The notes: a model not told the origin generated them from the letters alone. Counted from the first letter of the stretch, positions 18,716 to 27,930 are shown. The stretch: DNA of 39,440 nt from Candidatus Monoglobus merdigallinarum (GCA_019112945.1 DXIJ01000114.1:1-39440); one strand, 5' to 3'. Program-made: numbers and translations.

Positions 18716-19150
18716 TTAAATCTCTCTTGTCCACTCAACAGGTTTCTGAGCGGCATGTTCGTGTTTGTCATCTGCGTAAATCCTGAGCTTCTTCAGCGCC
18801 TTGCGTCCCAAGGTGTTGTGCGGAAGCATACCCGAAACAGCAAGCTCCATAGCCTTTTCGGGTCTGTTCTTCATAAGGTCCTTATAAGAAACTTCCTTTA
18901 AATGACCGATATAGCCTGTGTGTCTGTACCACTTTTTCTGCTCCAGCTTGTTTCCGGTCAGAACAGCGTCCTTTGCATTGATAATAATAACATACTCACC
19001 GCAGTCAACCCCCGGCGTAAATTCGGGACGGTGCTTACCTCTGAGAATGGCAGCGGCAGCAGCGGCAACTCTGCCCATAGGCTTGCCGGCAGCGTCAATC
19101 ACATACCATTTCTTTTCGATTTCATTAGCTTTAGCCATATATGTTGACAT
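18716..19150 (-). CDS. rplM: 50S ribosomal protein L13 (uL13)
   Basis: 144 aa; KWYVIDAAGKPMGRVAAAAAAILRGKHRPEFTPGVDCGEYVIIINA, GMLPHNTLGR. Confidence 0.99.
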   Translation of the reverse strand: MSTYMAKANEIEKKWYVIDAAGKPMGRVAAAAAAILRGKHRPEFTPGVDCGEYVIIINAKDAVLTGNKLEQKKWYRHTGYIGHLKEVSYKDLMKNRPEKAMELAVSGMLPHNTLGRKALKKLRIYADDKHEHAAQKPVEWTREI

Positions 19151-19240
19151 AGTAATGAATACCTCCTAAAATATATATTGGTTAATTAACTTACAAAATA
19201 AATGACATCTTAAAAAGATGCCCTCTCAGCGTGCCTGACT

Positions 19241-19269
19241 ATTATAATATGATTTCCCTAATTTGTCAA
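19241..19269 (-). promoter_or_regulatory. Perfect consensus sigma-70/sigma-A promoter for rplM-rpsI
   Basis: Minus strand TTGACA (19269-19264), 17-nt spacer, TATAAT (19246-19241). Confidence 0.9.
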
Positions 19270-19400
19270 GCACTTTTTCAAAAAAATTAATTTAGCTCCA
19301 TTTAAACTCTTGATTTCTCTCAATATCTCTCTTAATCTCTTTTATACTAACACGCCATGTCAAATTTTGTGCAATTTAACAAATGTCTATCATGCAGCAA

Positions 19401-19435
19401 ACCGCCCGGTGGGCTTTAAGCTCCACCCGGGCGGT
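19401..19435 (-). terminator. Hairpin downstream of the pectinase gene
   Basis: ACCGCCCGG-TGG / CCA-CCCGGGCGGT stem after the stop at 19481; weak T-tract. Confidence 0.5.
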
Positions 19436-19480
19436 GCACTGCGGCTCAGCCGCATATTTCATATTGTATTAAAGACTTGA

Positions 19481-22400
19481 TCACTGCATCGGAACTGTCG
19501 GTGCATTATCATTTGGCAGAACTATTTCCGCCGTATCTGCTGCATGGTTACCATCGGGCAGAGTCTGGCTCTCACCCTTTGGCTCCTGCGTAAGAGTAAA
19601 CGCAAATACCAGCGATTTGGCCGCTTTTGCACGTGTTACCTCAGCTTTCGGCTCAAGTTCATTGCCGAGCGCTATAGAGCCTCTTGCTATACCCTGCTCG
19701 CTTCTGACAAGGCCAAGGTTATATGCCTCTTTGACCTTTGCATAGAGTGATGAATTAAGCTCGTCTGTGTCAGAAAGCGCGCCCCAGCCTACAAGCGGGA
19801 TATACGGCGAACCCTCGTACTGAATGTTCGGGTCATAGTTCGGGTCGTCAGGAGACGGAACAGCTCCGTTTTGATTCATGTACTCAACTTTATTCCAGCT
19901 GCCGTCCTCATTCTTGCCGTACGCTGCAAGGTATGCATCATAAAGTATGGCGCCCATAGCTTCACGCGTAAGCGCTGCGTCGCTTGGGATATACGCATCT
20001 ATTACCTCAGGCTCCTTGTCAAATACAGCCGATACTACCGTATCACTCGTGACTATGATAGAATACTCGCGCGCAGAAGAAGCATTATATCCTCCAACCA
20101 CGATAGAATTGAACAGATATCCGCTGTCTGCACTTGCTACTATCCTGACCGTATCGCCGGAGTTTACCATGAGCCGGGTATCGCTCTGCGGATACTCGCC
20201 CTCATACATTACTCCGTATATCTGGCCTGTACCGCCTCTTGCCCAGAGCTGATAGCTGTTTCCTGCCTCAACATTAAAGTGTACAACACCTGTCAGCCAA
20301 GACCCATTGCCCGCTGCGGGCTCATCGTTCATGTATTTAGACTGCAGCACATTACCATTGCTGTCGGCCAGCTGTATATTCTTATGATCCTGGAAGTAAC
20401 AATAAACCGTTATGGTTCCGCTTGCCTTTGCATCATACTTTACGATCTTTTCCGGATTAGAATTACGGAACTCTATTCCGTCCTTGGTAATCGCCGGGTT
20501 ATCCGGGAACACAGCATCGTCACGTGATTTTTCCACAACTTCAGACGGCGCCGTCAGAGTAAAGTATTCATTGTCGGAAATCACCTGGTTTGCCGTGATT
20601 CCTTTGGTTATATTGGCCGTATAAGCCGTGCGCTGCGTCTCATTATATACCATGACGCTTCCGCCCTCGGGCTGCTGAACCGTAACAGTGATATCACCGG
20701 ACGCCGGTTCTGCACCGCCTGTAAGTGATGCAGTCTGCGCAGCTGCCTCATCAGATGACTGAAGTGCTGCTGCGCCCTCTGACTGAAGCTCTGCATATGT
20801 CTTGGTGTAGTTTGTCAGAGTATTTTCATCAAGACCGAACGCTTTTTCCGCGCCTCTTGCAAACTCACCGACCGTTACAGTCTCATTCGGCATAAAGAGA
20901 TTATTGTCATTCTTGTGGAGCAGACCAAGCTGCAGAGCCTTTTCTATATTATTTCTGTAATAGAATGAGCTCTCCGACTGCTGCGAAGCGCCGGGAACAA
21001 CTCCGACTGCGCTGACGTCGCTCGCCATCTCCGGGAAAACCTTTGACCAATCGCCTGTTGACGCCGCCTCAACAACACTATCCGGCATGTAGGATACGAG
21101 TTCCTGCATTATATCCTTATCGGTATATGTATCATTTGAAGCCACAGACTGGTCGTATATGCTCTGAAGCATTATACGGCACCACTGCTTTGCGGCTGCC
21201 TCGCGGTAATGCGTTCCGTCGCTGTTTGCACCGTTTGCCGCATTCTCTGCCGGGGTCTCTCCTGCTTCAACCGAATTGTATATATAAAGTATCTCCCTTT
21301 TGTTGCTGAAGCTGTCTATATAATCCTTTGCGCCCTCGTACAGCTCAATAAGCCCTACCTCAGGATCGGACGCAGCCTTTGCACGCATATTTGCCGGAGA
21401 GTCCGGATTAAAGCCGTTTGGCTTGTTTGAGTTCTCGCTGTAATTACCCGAACCCGTTCTCGGCATTGCGGTAACCAGCACCGGGGTCATGCCTCTTGCC
21501 TTGATAGCCGTCACATACATATCGAGCCATCTGTTATAGCTTGCGTTGTTCTTAGAAAGATTATCCTTTTCTACCGAAGAACCTCTGGAAAAACGGTCAA
21601 GGCTTATCGTCTCGTCATTGTGGGCCGAATGAATAAACACATAGTCGCCCTCTTTGCCCGAGACGAGGATCTCGCCGAAGCGGCCCTCGTTATAATTGCT
21701 CTTCATAGCACGGCCGCCCATTGAGTAGTTGACGACATTGACCTTTTCGGGGTCAAAGTAGTTGACAAGCGTCTGTCCCCAGGAGCTTATCGTTTCGTTA
21801 AATGTATACGTCTTTTGAGTAGAGTCTCCCAAAATGTGGATAGTCGGCTTGTCGCCTGCCTGATTGTTGGCAAGCGGCGTCACCCTTATGCTCTTTACGC
21901 CGACAGTCTTAGGGTCACTGCTTGAGGGCAGCGAGCTCGGCTCTATCTCTATCTCGATAAAGTCCTCGCCGGTTGCAAAATCATATGTCCATACGCTGCC
22001 GTTCCACTTTGCACTTACTGTGCGCGGCACATTGCCGGCATTATCCCAGGTTGACGTACCCGTCAGCCTGCCTGCATCCATGCCCGTCGGAGCAACTCTG
22101 GTGTCGGCGCTTGAGCCTGTGACCTCTACCTCCAGGCGGTAAGCGCCCGGTGCGCCTGTATCGATACGGTAGATCATTCCGCCGTAGTTATAATCGTCTG
22201 AATCAAAACCGTTTGTTGCAGCATTTTTAGCAGTGTAGTGAAGGTAAGCCGCATCAGTCTCTGTAACCGACGCTCCGTCTGCGGACAAAGCTATGCGGTC
22301 AGGTGATGCAACCTGTCTTTCCCAGCCCTCAGCTCTGATCGCACCTGACTTCTCGACAAAGCCCTGACCTGCTGATGTGCTGTACACCGGCACGCTCTGC

Positions 22401-25400
22401 ATGGCGGTGAAGTCAACGTAGATTTCATCGCCCGAGGGAGGAGCAGACGGGGGTGTTGTCGGATCGGACGGGGTTTCGCCCGTCACATCAAATGCCTCAC
22501 AGAGCGGCTCCATGCTGCTGAGTGAATCCCAGACAAATACTTTGTCGGCCTCTATGCCCTCCAAAACGACTTGGTCTCCTGTGACGTCTGCCGTCTTCAT
22601 ATCCTCGAGCGCTCCGCCGGCGTTGTACTTAGCGCCGATAACCACGCCGCTCTCTATGTTTTCAAGCGTAACGTATGTATTTCCGTTCTCTGCATATGCC
22701 TCCGAAATCACAGCCTCGCCTGACGGCGGAGTTACCGGCGTCGGAGTAGGAGTCGGTGTATCTCCTCCGCTCTCTCTGATTATCTCCTTATATGTAATGC
22801 TTATATCCTTTATTGTAAACATATTGTCTCCGTCATTTCCGGGGAATACGCTTATATAAATATTGTTCTTATCCGGAGTTTGCGCAAACTCGTCAAATGC
22901 GTCATATGTATTCCACTCGCTTGCCGAATCACCTTTCATAGCTCCGATTATTTTTGAATTTTTAAAATCCAAAGTTACTCTTACGTTCTGTACGGGAGTG
23001 TCGCTAAAGTTTGAGCCTGTGCCGTTGAGCCACTGGTTCTCGTTATTTGATGAACCGCTTGTTGCGCCTGCGCCCGCGTCAAACATATTGAGCTGATCCC
23101 AGCGTCCCGCATTTATCTTTGCGTAACGCTCATCATATGCCGATGTTGAGAAGCCGGCCATCTGTCCGTTTGTGATCTCAACTGCCGCTCCGTTGTTGCT
23201 GCCCCGATAATCCTCGCTCATGTCAAGCGTAAACTCGATCGTTACCGCATCCGTATCAGATATATCGGGTATCAGATCTGAAACTTTCCAATATGCGCCG
23301 CCGCTGCCGTTTCCTGTGACCGTAAAGCTGCCGTCTCCGTTGTCCGTAACACTCGCGCCTGAACCGAATGTGGTCGGAGCCGCTGTGATGTCATATGTAA
23401 CATCTCTGAGGCGCACTACCTGCGCGTCAATCGTCCGGGACTCGCCTTTGCCGCCCGATACGGTAGTCCTGCCTTCCTCGGGAGACGCAATTGTAAAGTA
23501 AGAATCGGGAGAATCAAATACAACGTCATAATCGCCTACCGGGATCATGTCTGCTGTATATCTTGCCTCGGTCTCGCCTGCACGTATTGTTGCTGTCGTC
23601 TGCTTTATGAGCGCTGCACCCTTGTAGATATTTATATTAATATCCGCATCTCTTTCCGGAGCCGCACCCACGACCGAAACAGTTCCCTGCGCTGTGAATA
23701 CGTTCTCAGTATCCTGTGAGGGCTCGATCTTAAAGTCAATGCTCTTCTTATTGCCTATCTCTTTGTTTGCAGACTCTCTGACATAAAGTGCAACGCTTGC
23801 GTCTATTGCCTGCTCGCCGTTTGCCGGGCGGATAAGCGTAAGCTGCGTTCCGTCATCGCTGACAGTCGCATACTCGCTGTTGCTCTCCCATTTGAACTCG
23901 TATCCGCTTGGCGCGGACGGGAGCGCAACTACGTTTGTAGTACCATCGCTTGTATCGATAGTCGTGCTTTCAAGCACGCCGTTAACACCTGCGTATGTAT
24001 CCGTAAGGTTCATAGGATCCCACTCGCTCTTGCCCTGGCTGAGCCAGAAGTCACTGTTAAAATAGTTTACAGGGTTAAATTCAAGTATCTGCCACTCGTC
24101 AAGCACACTTCCCATGCCGGCGCCGCCGTTTTCAACGCTCTCGTTTACTACACGCCCCGAGAGGTCTGCCGGCTCTCCGCTTGAGTTATGTGTACCATAC
24201 TCATAAAAACGCGCGAGATTTGCCATGTTGTCGGACATATCTCTCCAGCCAAGCGCGCCGATTCCTGCCGCACTTGCACCTATCTCTGCCGTATCATCGA
24301 TCTCGGTATTGTAGAACGTAATCTGCGCATCCTGCCGCCACGGTCTGCCGTATAATGAATCTGTTATATTATCAAGCAAATTATATACCGTACAGTTGTA
24401 GAACAGATATCCGTACGGGTTGTTTGGATCATGGTTAGCCGCTGTGATGGTTGCACCGTAATCTCTGTTAGTCATACCCTCTGCGCCGAGCAGACAGTTG
24501 TCAAACACAACTGTTGCATCGCCGTATATATAGTCGGTGCCGCCGATCAGGTTACAGTCTTTGAAATACTGTCTGCCGCTGCCGACCCATACGCTGTCCT
24601 GATTTCCTCTTGCTCTTATACCCTCGAGGATTATCCTGTCGCCGTCTATTGCTATGGCATGGCCGCGCTCGTTGTACTTATCAGAGCGCACAAGGTATGC
24701 GCTCTCTTCGGGCGTCAGGTCTGTGAGAGCTTCAAGAGCCTTGACCTTTTCCACTTCATTCTCGATCGCAAGTGCTTTTACAACACGGTCTGTTCCCTGA
24801 GGGATAGTATCCTCGCTGCATATTGCGAGATTATCGCGCCTTGGGAGCACATCTTTTGTCGCATTGTCTGCGTTTCTATCCTCCTGCGGAGCAACGCCGA
24901 AAGTCTTTTCACCCTCGGTTACCATAACAGGTATAGCGTTTACTATATTGAAATTCTTTACGGTGATATCACTGCAATTTCTGTCTATGACAAGCGCCGC
25001 CTGGTCGTTAAAATCGCCGAGGTGAGCCTTTTGAACGGGCACGTCCCTATGCGCCACGCCGTCCGTGTCATAGTACGAGATGGTCTCTACGCCCGTGAGA
25101 ACCTGACCGAGACGGTATGCCGTGAACTGCTCATCGCCGGGATTATAACCCGTCCATGTGCGCGGATCGCTCCAGTTGACCTTTGGGTCATAGTTTCCGT
25201 CAAGGCCTGTGTTGCCTGCGCAGTAACTCGTGCAGTAGTACCAGTAAAGGTTTACTGTACCTTCTGTTCCCGGAGTCTGCTGCAGCGTGATATACTTCAT
25301 GCTCTGCAGCTTGACCTGCTCTTCATAATTGCCGGGGTCCACATTTATCGTGACCCTGTACTCTTCGCTCTGCGGATTTATTTCAGCCGCAGCTGCAACG

Positions 25401-25564
25401 GCTTCGCTTATCGTCCGGTAATCGCCGCTTGCGCCTACAGTTATGGTCGTCGCCGACGCCAGCTCCGGTGCGTCGCCGGGCTCTGCATACGTAAACACAG
25501 CGGGAGTAAGCATTGTAACGAACACCGTTATTGCCGAAACCAATGCCAAAATCCTTTTTCGCAT
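19481..25564 (-). CDS. Secreted multidomain pectinase: pectin methylesterase (CE8-like) + rhamnogalacturonan acetylesterase-like SGNH (CE12-like) + SLH segments
   Basis: 2027 aa; signal peptide; PME region GNYEEQV, GNQDSVWVGSGRQYFKDCNLIGGTDYIYGDA, LYGRPWRQDAQITFYNTEI; SGNH region ILGDSTQKTYTFNETISSWGQTL, NYSMGGRAMKS, FIHSAHNDET, SDGTHYREAAAKQW; SLH-like segments near aa 1500-1600 and at the C-terminus. Confidence 0.93.
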   Translation of the reverse strand: MRKRILALVSAITVFVTMLTPAVFTYAEPGDAPELASATTITVGASGDYRTISEAVAAAAEINPQSEEYRVTINVDPGNYEEQVKLQSMKYITLQQTPGTEGTVNLYWYYCTSYCAGNTGLDGNYDPKVNWSDPRTWTGYNPGDEQFTAYRLGQVLTGVETISYYDTDGVAHRDVPVQKAHLGDFNDQAALVIDRNCSDITVKNFNIVNAIPVMVTEGEKTFGVAPQEDRNADNATKDVLPRRDNLAICSEDTIPQGTDRVVKALAIENEVEKVKALEALTDLTPEESAYLVRSDKYNERGHAIAIDGDRIILEGIRARGNQDSVWVGSGRQYFKDCNLIGGTDYIYGDATVVFDNCLLGAEGMTNRDYGATITAANHDPNNPYGYLFYNCTVYNLLDNITDSLYGRPWRQDAQITFYNTEIDDTAEIGASAAGIGALGWRDMSDNMANLARFYEYGTHNSSGEPADLSGRVVNESVENGGAGMGSVLDEWQILEFNPVNYFNSDFWLSQGKSEWDPMNLTDTYAGVNGVLESTTIDTSDGTTNVVALPSAPSGYEFKWESNSEYATVSDDGTQLTLIRPANGEQAIDASVALYVRESANKEIGNKKSIDFKIEPSQDTENVFTAQGTVSVVGAAPERDADININIYKGAALIKQTTATIRAGETEARYTADMIPVGDYDVVFDSPDSYFTIASPEEGRTTVSGGKGESRTIDAQVVRLRDVTYDITAAPTTFGSGASVTDNGDGSFTVTGNGSGGAYWKVSDLIPDISDTDAVTIEFTLDMSEDYRGSNNGAAVEITNGQMAGFSTSAYDERYAKINAGRWDQLNMFDAGAGATSGSSNNENQWLNGTGSNFSDTPVQNVRVTLDFKNSKIIGAMKGDSASEWNTYDAFDEFAQTPDKNNIYISVFPGNDGDNMFTIKDISITYKEIIRESGGDTPTPTPTPVTPPSGEAVISEAYAENGNTYVTLENIESGVVIGAKYNAGGALEDMKTADVTGDQVVLEGIEADKVFVWDSLSSMEPLCEAFDVTGETPSDPTTPPSAPPSGDEIYVDFTAMQSVPVYSTSAGQGFVEKSGAIRAEGWERQVASPDRIALSADGASVTETDAAYLHYTAKNAATNGFDSDDYNYGGMIYRIDTGAPGAYRLEVEVTGSSADTRVAPTGMDAGRLTGTSTWDNAGNVPRTVSAKWNGSVWTYDFATGEDFIEIEIEPSSLPSSSDPKTVGVKSIRVTPLANNQAGDKPTIHILGDSTQKTYTFNETISSWGQTLVNYFDPEKVNVVNYSMGGRAMKSNYNEGRFGEILVSGKEGDYVFIHSAHNDETISLDRFSRGSSVEKDNLSKNNASYNRWLDMYVTAIKARGMTPVLVTAMPRTGSGNYSENSNKPNGFNPDSPANMRAKAASDPEVGLIELYEGAKDYIDSFSNKREILYIYNSVEAGETPAENAANGANSDGTHYREAAAKQWCRIMLQSIYDQSVASNDTYTDKDIMQELVSYMPDSVVEAASTGDWSKVFPEMASDVSAVGVVPGASQQSESSFYYRNNIEKALQLGLLHKNDNNLFMPNETVTVGEFARGAEKAFGLDENTLTNYTKTYAELQSEGAAALQSSDEAAAQTASLTGGAEPASGDITVTVQQPEGGSVMVYNETQRTAYTANITKGITANQVISDNEYFTLTAPSEVVEKSRDDAVFPDNPAITKDGIEFRNSNPEKIVKYDAKASGTITVYCYFQDHKNIQLADSNGNVLQSKYMNDEPAAGNGSWLTGVVHFNVEAGNSYQLWARGGTGQIYGVMYEGEYPQSDTRLMVNSGDTVRIVASADSGYLFNSIVVGGYNASSAREYSIIVTSDTVVSAVFDKEPEVIDAYIPSDAALTREAMGAILYDAYLAAYGKNEDGSWNKVEYMNQNGAVPSPDDPNYDPNIQYEGSPYIPLVGWGALSDTDELNSSLYAKVKEAYNLGLVRSEQGIARGSIALGNELEPKAEVTRAKAAKSLVFAFTLTQEPKGESQTLPDGNHAADTAEIVLPNDNAPTVPMQ

Positions 25565-25614
25565 AAAATCTCTTCCTTTCTTATTTTTATAAATTGTACA
25601 TTGCTTTGGATATA

Positions 25615-25643
25615 ATTATACGTCAAAATCACTAAATTTAATA
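25615..25643 (-). promoter_or_regulatory. Candidate pectinase promoter with good -10 and poor -35
   Basis: Minus strand TATAAT at 25620-25615; the -35 at 17-nt spacing reads TATTAA. Confidence 0.45.
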
Positions 25644-25644
25644 G

Positions 25645-25675
25645 TGCCAATCCACTTAAAAACTACCATGCCAAT
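25645..25675. promoter_or_regulatory. Direct repeat TGCCAAT-N17-TGCCAAT between divergent promoters (candidate MocR operator)
   Basis: TGCCAAT at 25645-25651 and 25669-25675, 24 bp apart start to start. Confidence 0.45.
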
Positions 25676-25680
25676 TTCTA

Positions 25681-25709
25681 TTGAAAATATCTCCGGTATG
25701 TGCTATACT
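25681..25709 (+). promoter_or_regulatory. Candidate promoter of the MocR regulator gene
   Basis: TTGAAA (25681-25686), 17-nt spacer, TATACT (25704-25709) with TG extended -10. Confidence 0.65.
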
Positions 25710-25739
25710 AAATATAAGAAAATGAAAGGAGCGCGCGCA

Positions 25740-27104
25740 TTGAAACTTGACAGAGGCTCGGAAACACCGATATACATACAGATATACAATTTCATCGCAG
25801 GAGAGATAACGAACGGCTACCGCGCACCCGGCGAGGCGCTGCCCACAAGGCGCGCGCTGTGCAGGGAGCTCGGCGTATCTCCTGCAACGGTCGAAAACGC
25901 TTACGGCAAGCTGATATCAGACGGATATATAATCTCACGCCCCGGCAGCGGATACTATGTTACTATGGACAGAGCCGCCCCGCCTGAAGCGAAGCCTGCA
26001 AGCGGCAATATTTACAACTTCAGCAGCAACGGCGTTGAGATATCAAAGCTGCCGTTTGCCAAATGGTCGAAGCTTATGATAAGCACGATACGCGAGAACA
26101 CCGACCTCTTTCAGCACGGCGAAAAGTACGGCGAATACTGCCTCAGAAACAGCATCCGCCGTCTGCTGTACCGCACGCAGGGGATACGCTTCAGCCCCGA
26201 GCAGGTGATAATCGGCCCCGGCACGGACGACCTTATGCGGGATCTGTTCTTGCTGACCGGCGGCAGATATCCGCTGCTTATGAACAACTACTACAACTAC
26301 AGGGTGAAGAACGTTGCCGATGAGCTGGGTCTTGGTATTGAGTATATTGAGAACTGTGACTGCGGAATAGAGATTTCAGAGCTTGAAAGGTACAAGACCG
26401 GTCTGCTTTATCAAAAACCCACACACGATCTGCCGACCGGCTCTACACTCTCAAGCGAGCGGCGCGGGGAGCTTATAAAATGGCTCGGAGGCAACAGATA
26501 TATCCTTGAGGATCTGAGCGAAAACGACTTTTGCTATGTAAAGCGAAAAAAAACTTTGTGGGAGCTGTCGGGAGGCGAAAACGTTATACTCATAGGCGGC
26601 TTCTCGACCACTATTGCGCCGTCAATGAAGATCGGCTATATCATACTGCCGGAACCGCTTATTAAGCTGTGGACTGACGGAAAACGCTTCTACTCAAACA
26701 GAGTGTCGCGCATTGAGCAGGTAACCTTGTCCAGGTTTATAGACCTTGGGTACTACGAACAGCATGTAGGGTATATGAGAAGCATATACCGCGAGAAGAT
26801 GAACACGGTAAAGGGCGCAGTCGCGGAGACCCCTCTCGCGCGGTGCACAAGGCTGAGCGGCTGTGACGAAGGGCTGTTCTGTCTGGCGCAGTTTGATATA
26901 AGCCTCAGCGAAAACGAGAGCTATCAGCTTCTGATGAAAAACGGCGTAAAAGCGAGTACGCTCTCGTCCTGCATAAAAAATGCGGCGCTGTCACGCTATC
27001 CGCTGAACACATATATCATAGGATTTGGGGAACTGAAAATCTCTCAGATACAGGACGGTATAAGGAAGTGGGCACGGGCGTGGAGGCCATATATTACAAC
27101 GTAG
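25740..27104 (+). CDS. MocR/GntR-type transcriptional regulator (wHTH + aminotransferase-like domain)
   Basis: MKLDRGSETPIYIQIYNFIAGEITNGYRAPGEALPTRRALCRELGVSPATVENAYGKLISDGYIISRPGSGYYV, then fold type I aminotransferase-like domain. TTG start at 25740 with AAAGGAG fits better than the track start at 25644, which would span the -35/-10 elements. Confidence 0.92.
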   Translation: MKLDRGSETPIYIQIYNFIAGEITNGYRAPGEALPTRRALCRELGVSPATVENAYGKLISDGYIISRPGSGYYVTMDRAAPPEAKPASGNIYNFSSNGVEISKLPFAKWSKLMISTIRENTDLFQHGEKYGEYCLRNSIRRLLYRTQGIRFSPEQVIIGPGTDDLMRDLFLLTGGRYPLLMNNYYNYRVKNVADELGLGIEYIENCDCGIEISELERYKTGLLYQKPTHDLPTGSTLSSERRGELIKWLGGNRYILEDLSENDFCYVKRKKTLWELSGGENVILIGGFSTTIAPSMKIGYIILPEPLIKLWTDGKRFYSNRVSRIEQVTLSRFIDLGYYEQHVGYMRSIYREKMNTVKGAVAETPLARCTRLSGCDEGLFCLAQFDISLSENESYQLLMKNGVKASTLSSCIKNAALSRYPLNTYIIGFGELKISQIQDGIRKWARAWRPYITT

Positions 27105-27157
27105 GAACGTAGGAACGTAGGAACGTAGGGATTAGGGATTAGGAATTAGGAATTAGG
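27100..27157. repeat. Adjacent 8-bp and 7-bp microsatellites
   Basis: (AACGTAGG)x4 followed directly by four 7-bp GGATTAG/GAATTAG units; the first 8-mer contains the TAG stop of the MocR gene. Confidence 0.88.
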
Positions 27158-27930
27158 CTGACAGAGGTTATCGAACCAAACAAAAGTCCCGGCGCAGCGG
27201 ACTTTTGTTTGAAAGGAAAAGCAGCGCAGCGAGTGAGCTTTTCGTGCTTTGCACGGAAACGAACAAGCGCAGCTTGCTTTGACGCAGGTGCGTAGGCGAG
27301 GGAGTGTCGCATAGAATATGTTAAGTTGCTTATACTATCAGCCCGTTTCCGGGGCTGCGCACCTCCGCGCTCACTACGTTCGCCTGCCGAAGTTTGCACT
27401 AACCAAAATTGTTATTTGGTTGGATAACTCAGTTAAATATTGAGTTTATCCTAAATTTTATGATAGCACATGACGCTTTGCGCAAAGCGTTAAACCATAA
27501 TTTCAGCCGAGAATTAATCCGTCACATTCATAATCGCTAATCCCTACGTTGCTACCGAAGTTTGCAGTAAAAAATATTATTTGGTTAGATAACTTAGCAA
27601 ATTTGAGTTTATCCCAAAGGTTTTCGGATAAGTGCAAGCGTCGGTAGGTGAGCCTTTAGGCGAACACTTTAGGTGCGCAGGCGAGGAAGAGGCAAAAAAA
27701 GAAAGATTGTATAATCCGTTTAGTTGTAAATCTGTGCGCGACTGCGCACCTCCGCGCTCACTACGTTCGCCTGCCGAAGTTTGCATAACGCTTTGCGCAA
27801 AGCGTTATATGCTATGCCAACGTTCAGGATAAACTCAATATTTGACTGAGAATAAACCCGTCTCCGCCCTAATTCCTGCGTCGAAGCAAGCTCCGCTTAT
27901 TCGTTTCCGCGCAACGGTGTTAGTACAAAC
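27158..27930. repeat. Intergenic repeat block C (compound modular hairpin repeats)
   Basis: 27181-27285 is an inverted copy of 11093-11197; near-identical GCGCACCTCCGCGCTCACTACGTTCGCCTGCCGAAGTTTGCA at 27357-27398 and 27744-27785; partial module at 27878-27914. Confidence 0.85.

Noticed and set aside
24431-25615. 394-aa plus-strand ORF
   Set aside because: Antisense to the pectinase gene, Cys/Val/Ala-rich without family motifs; shadow ORF.
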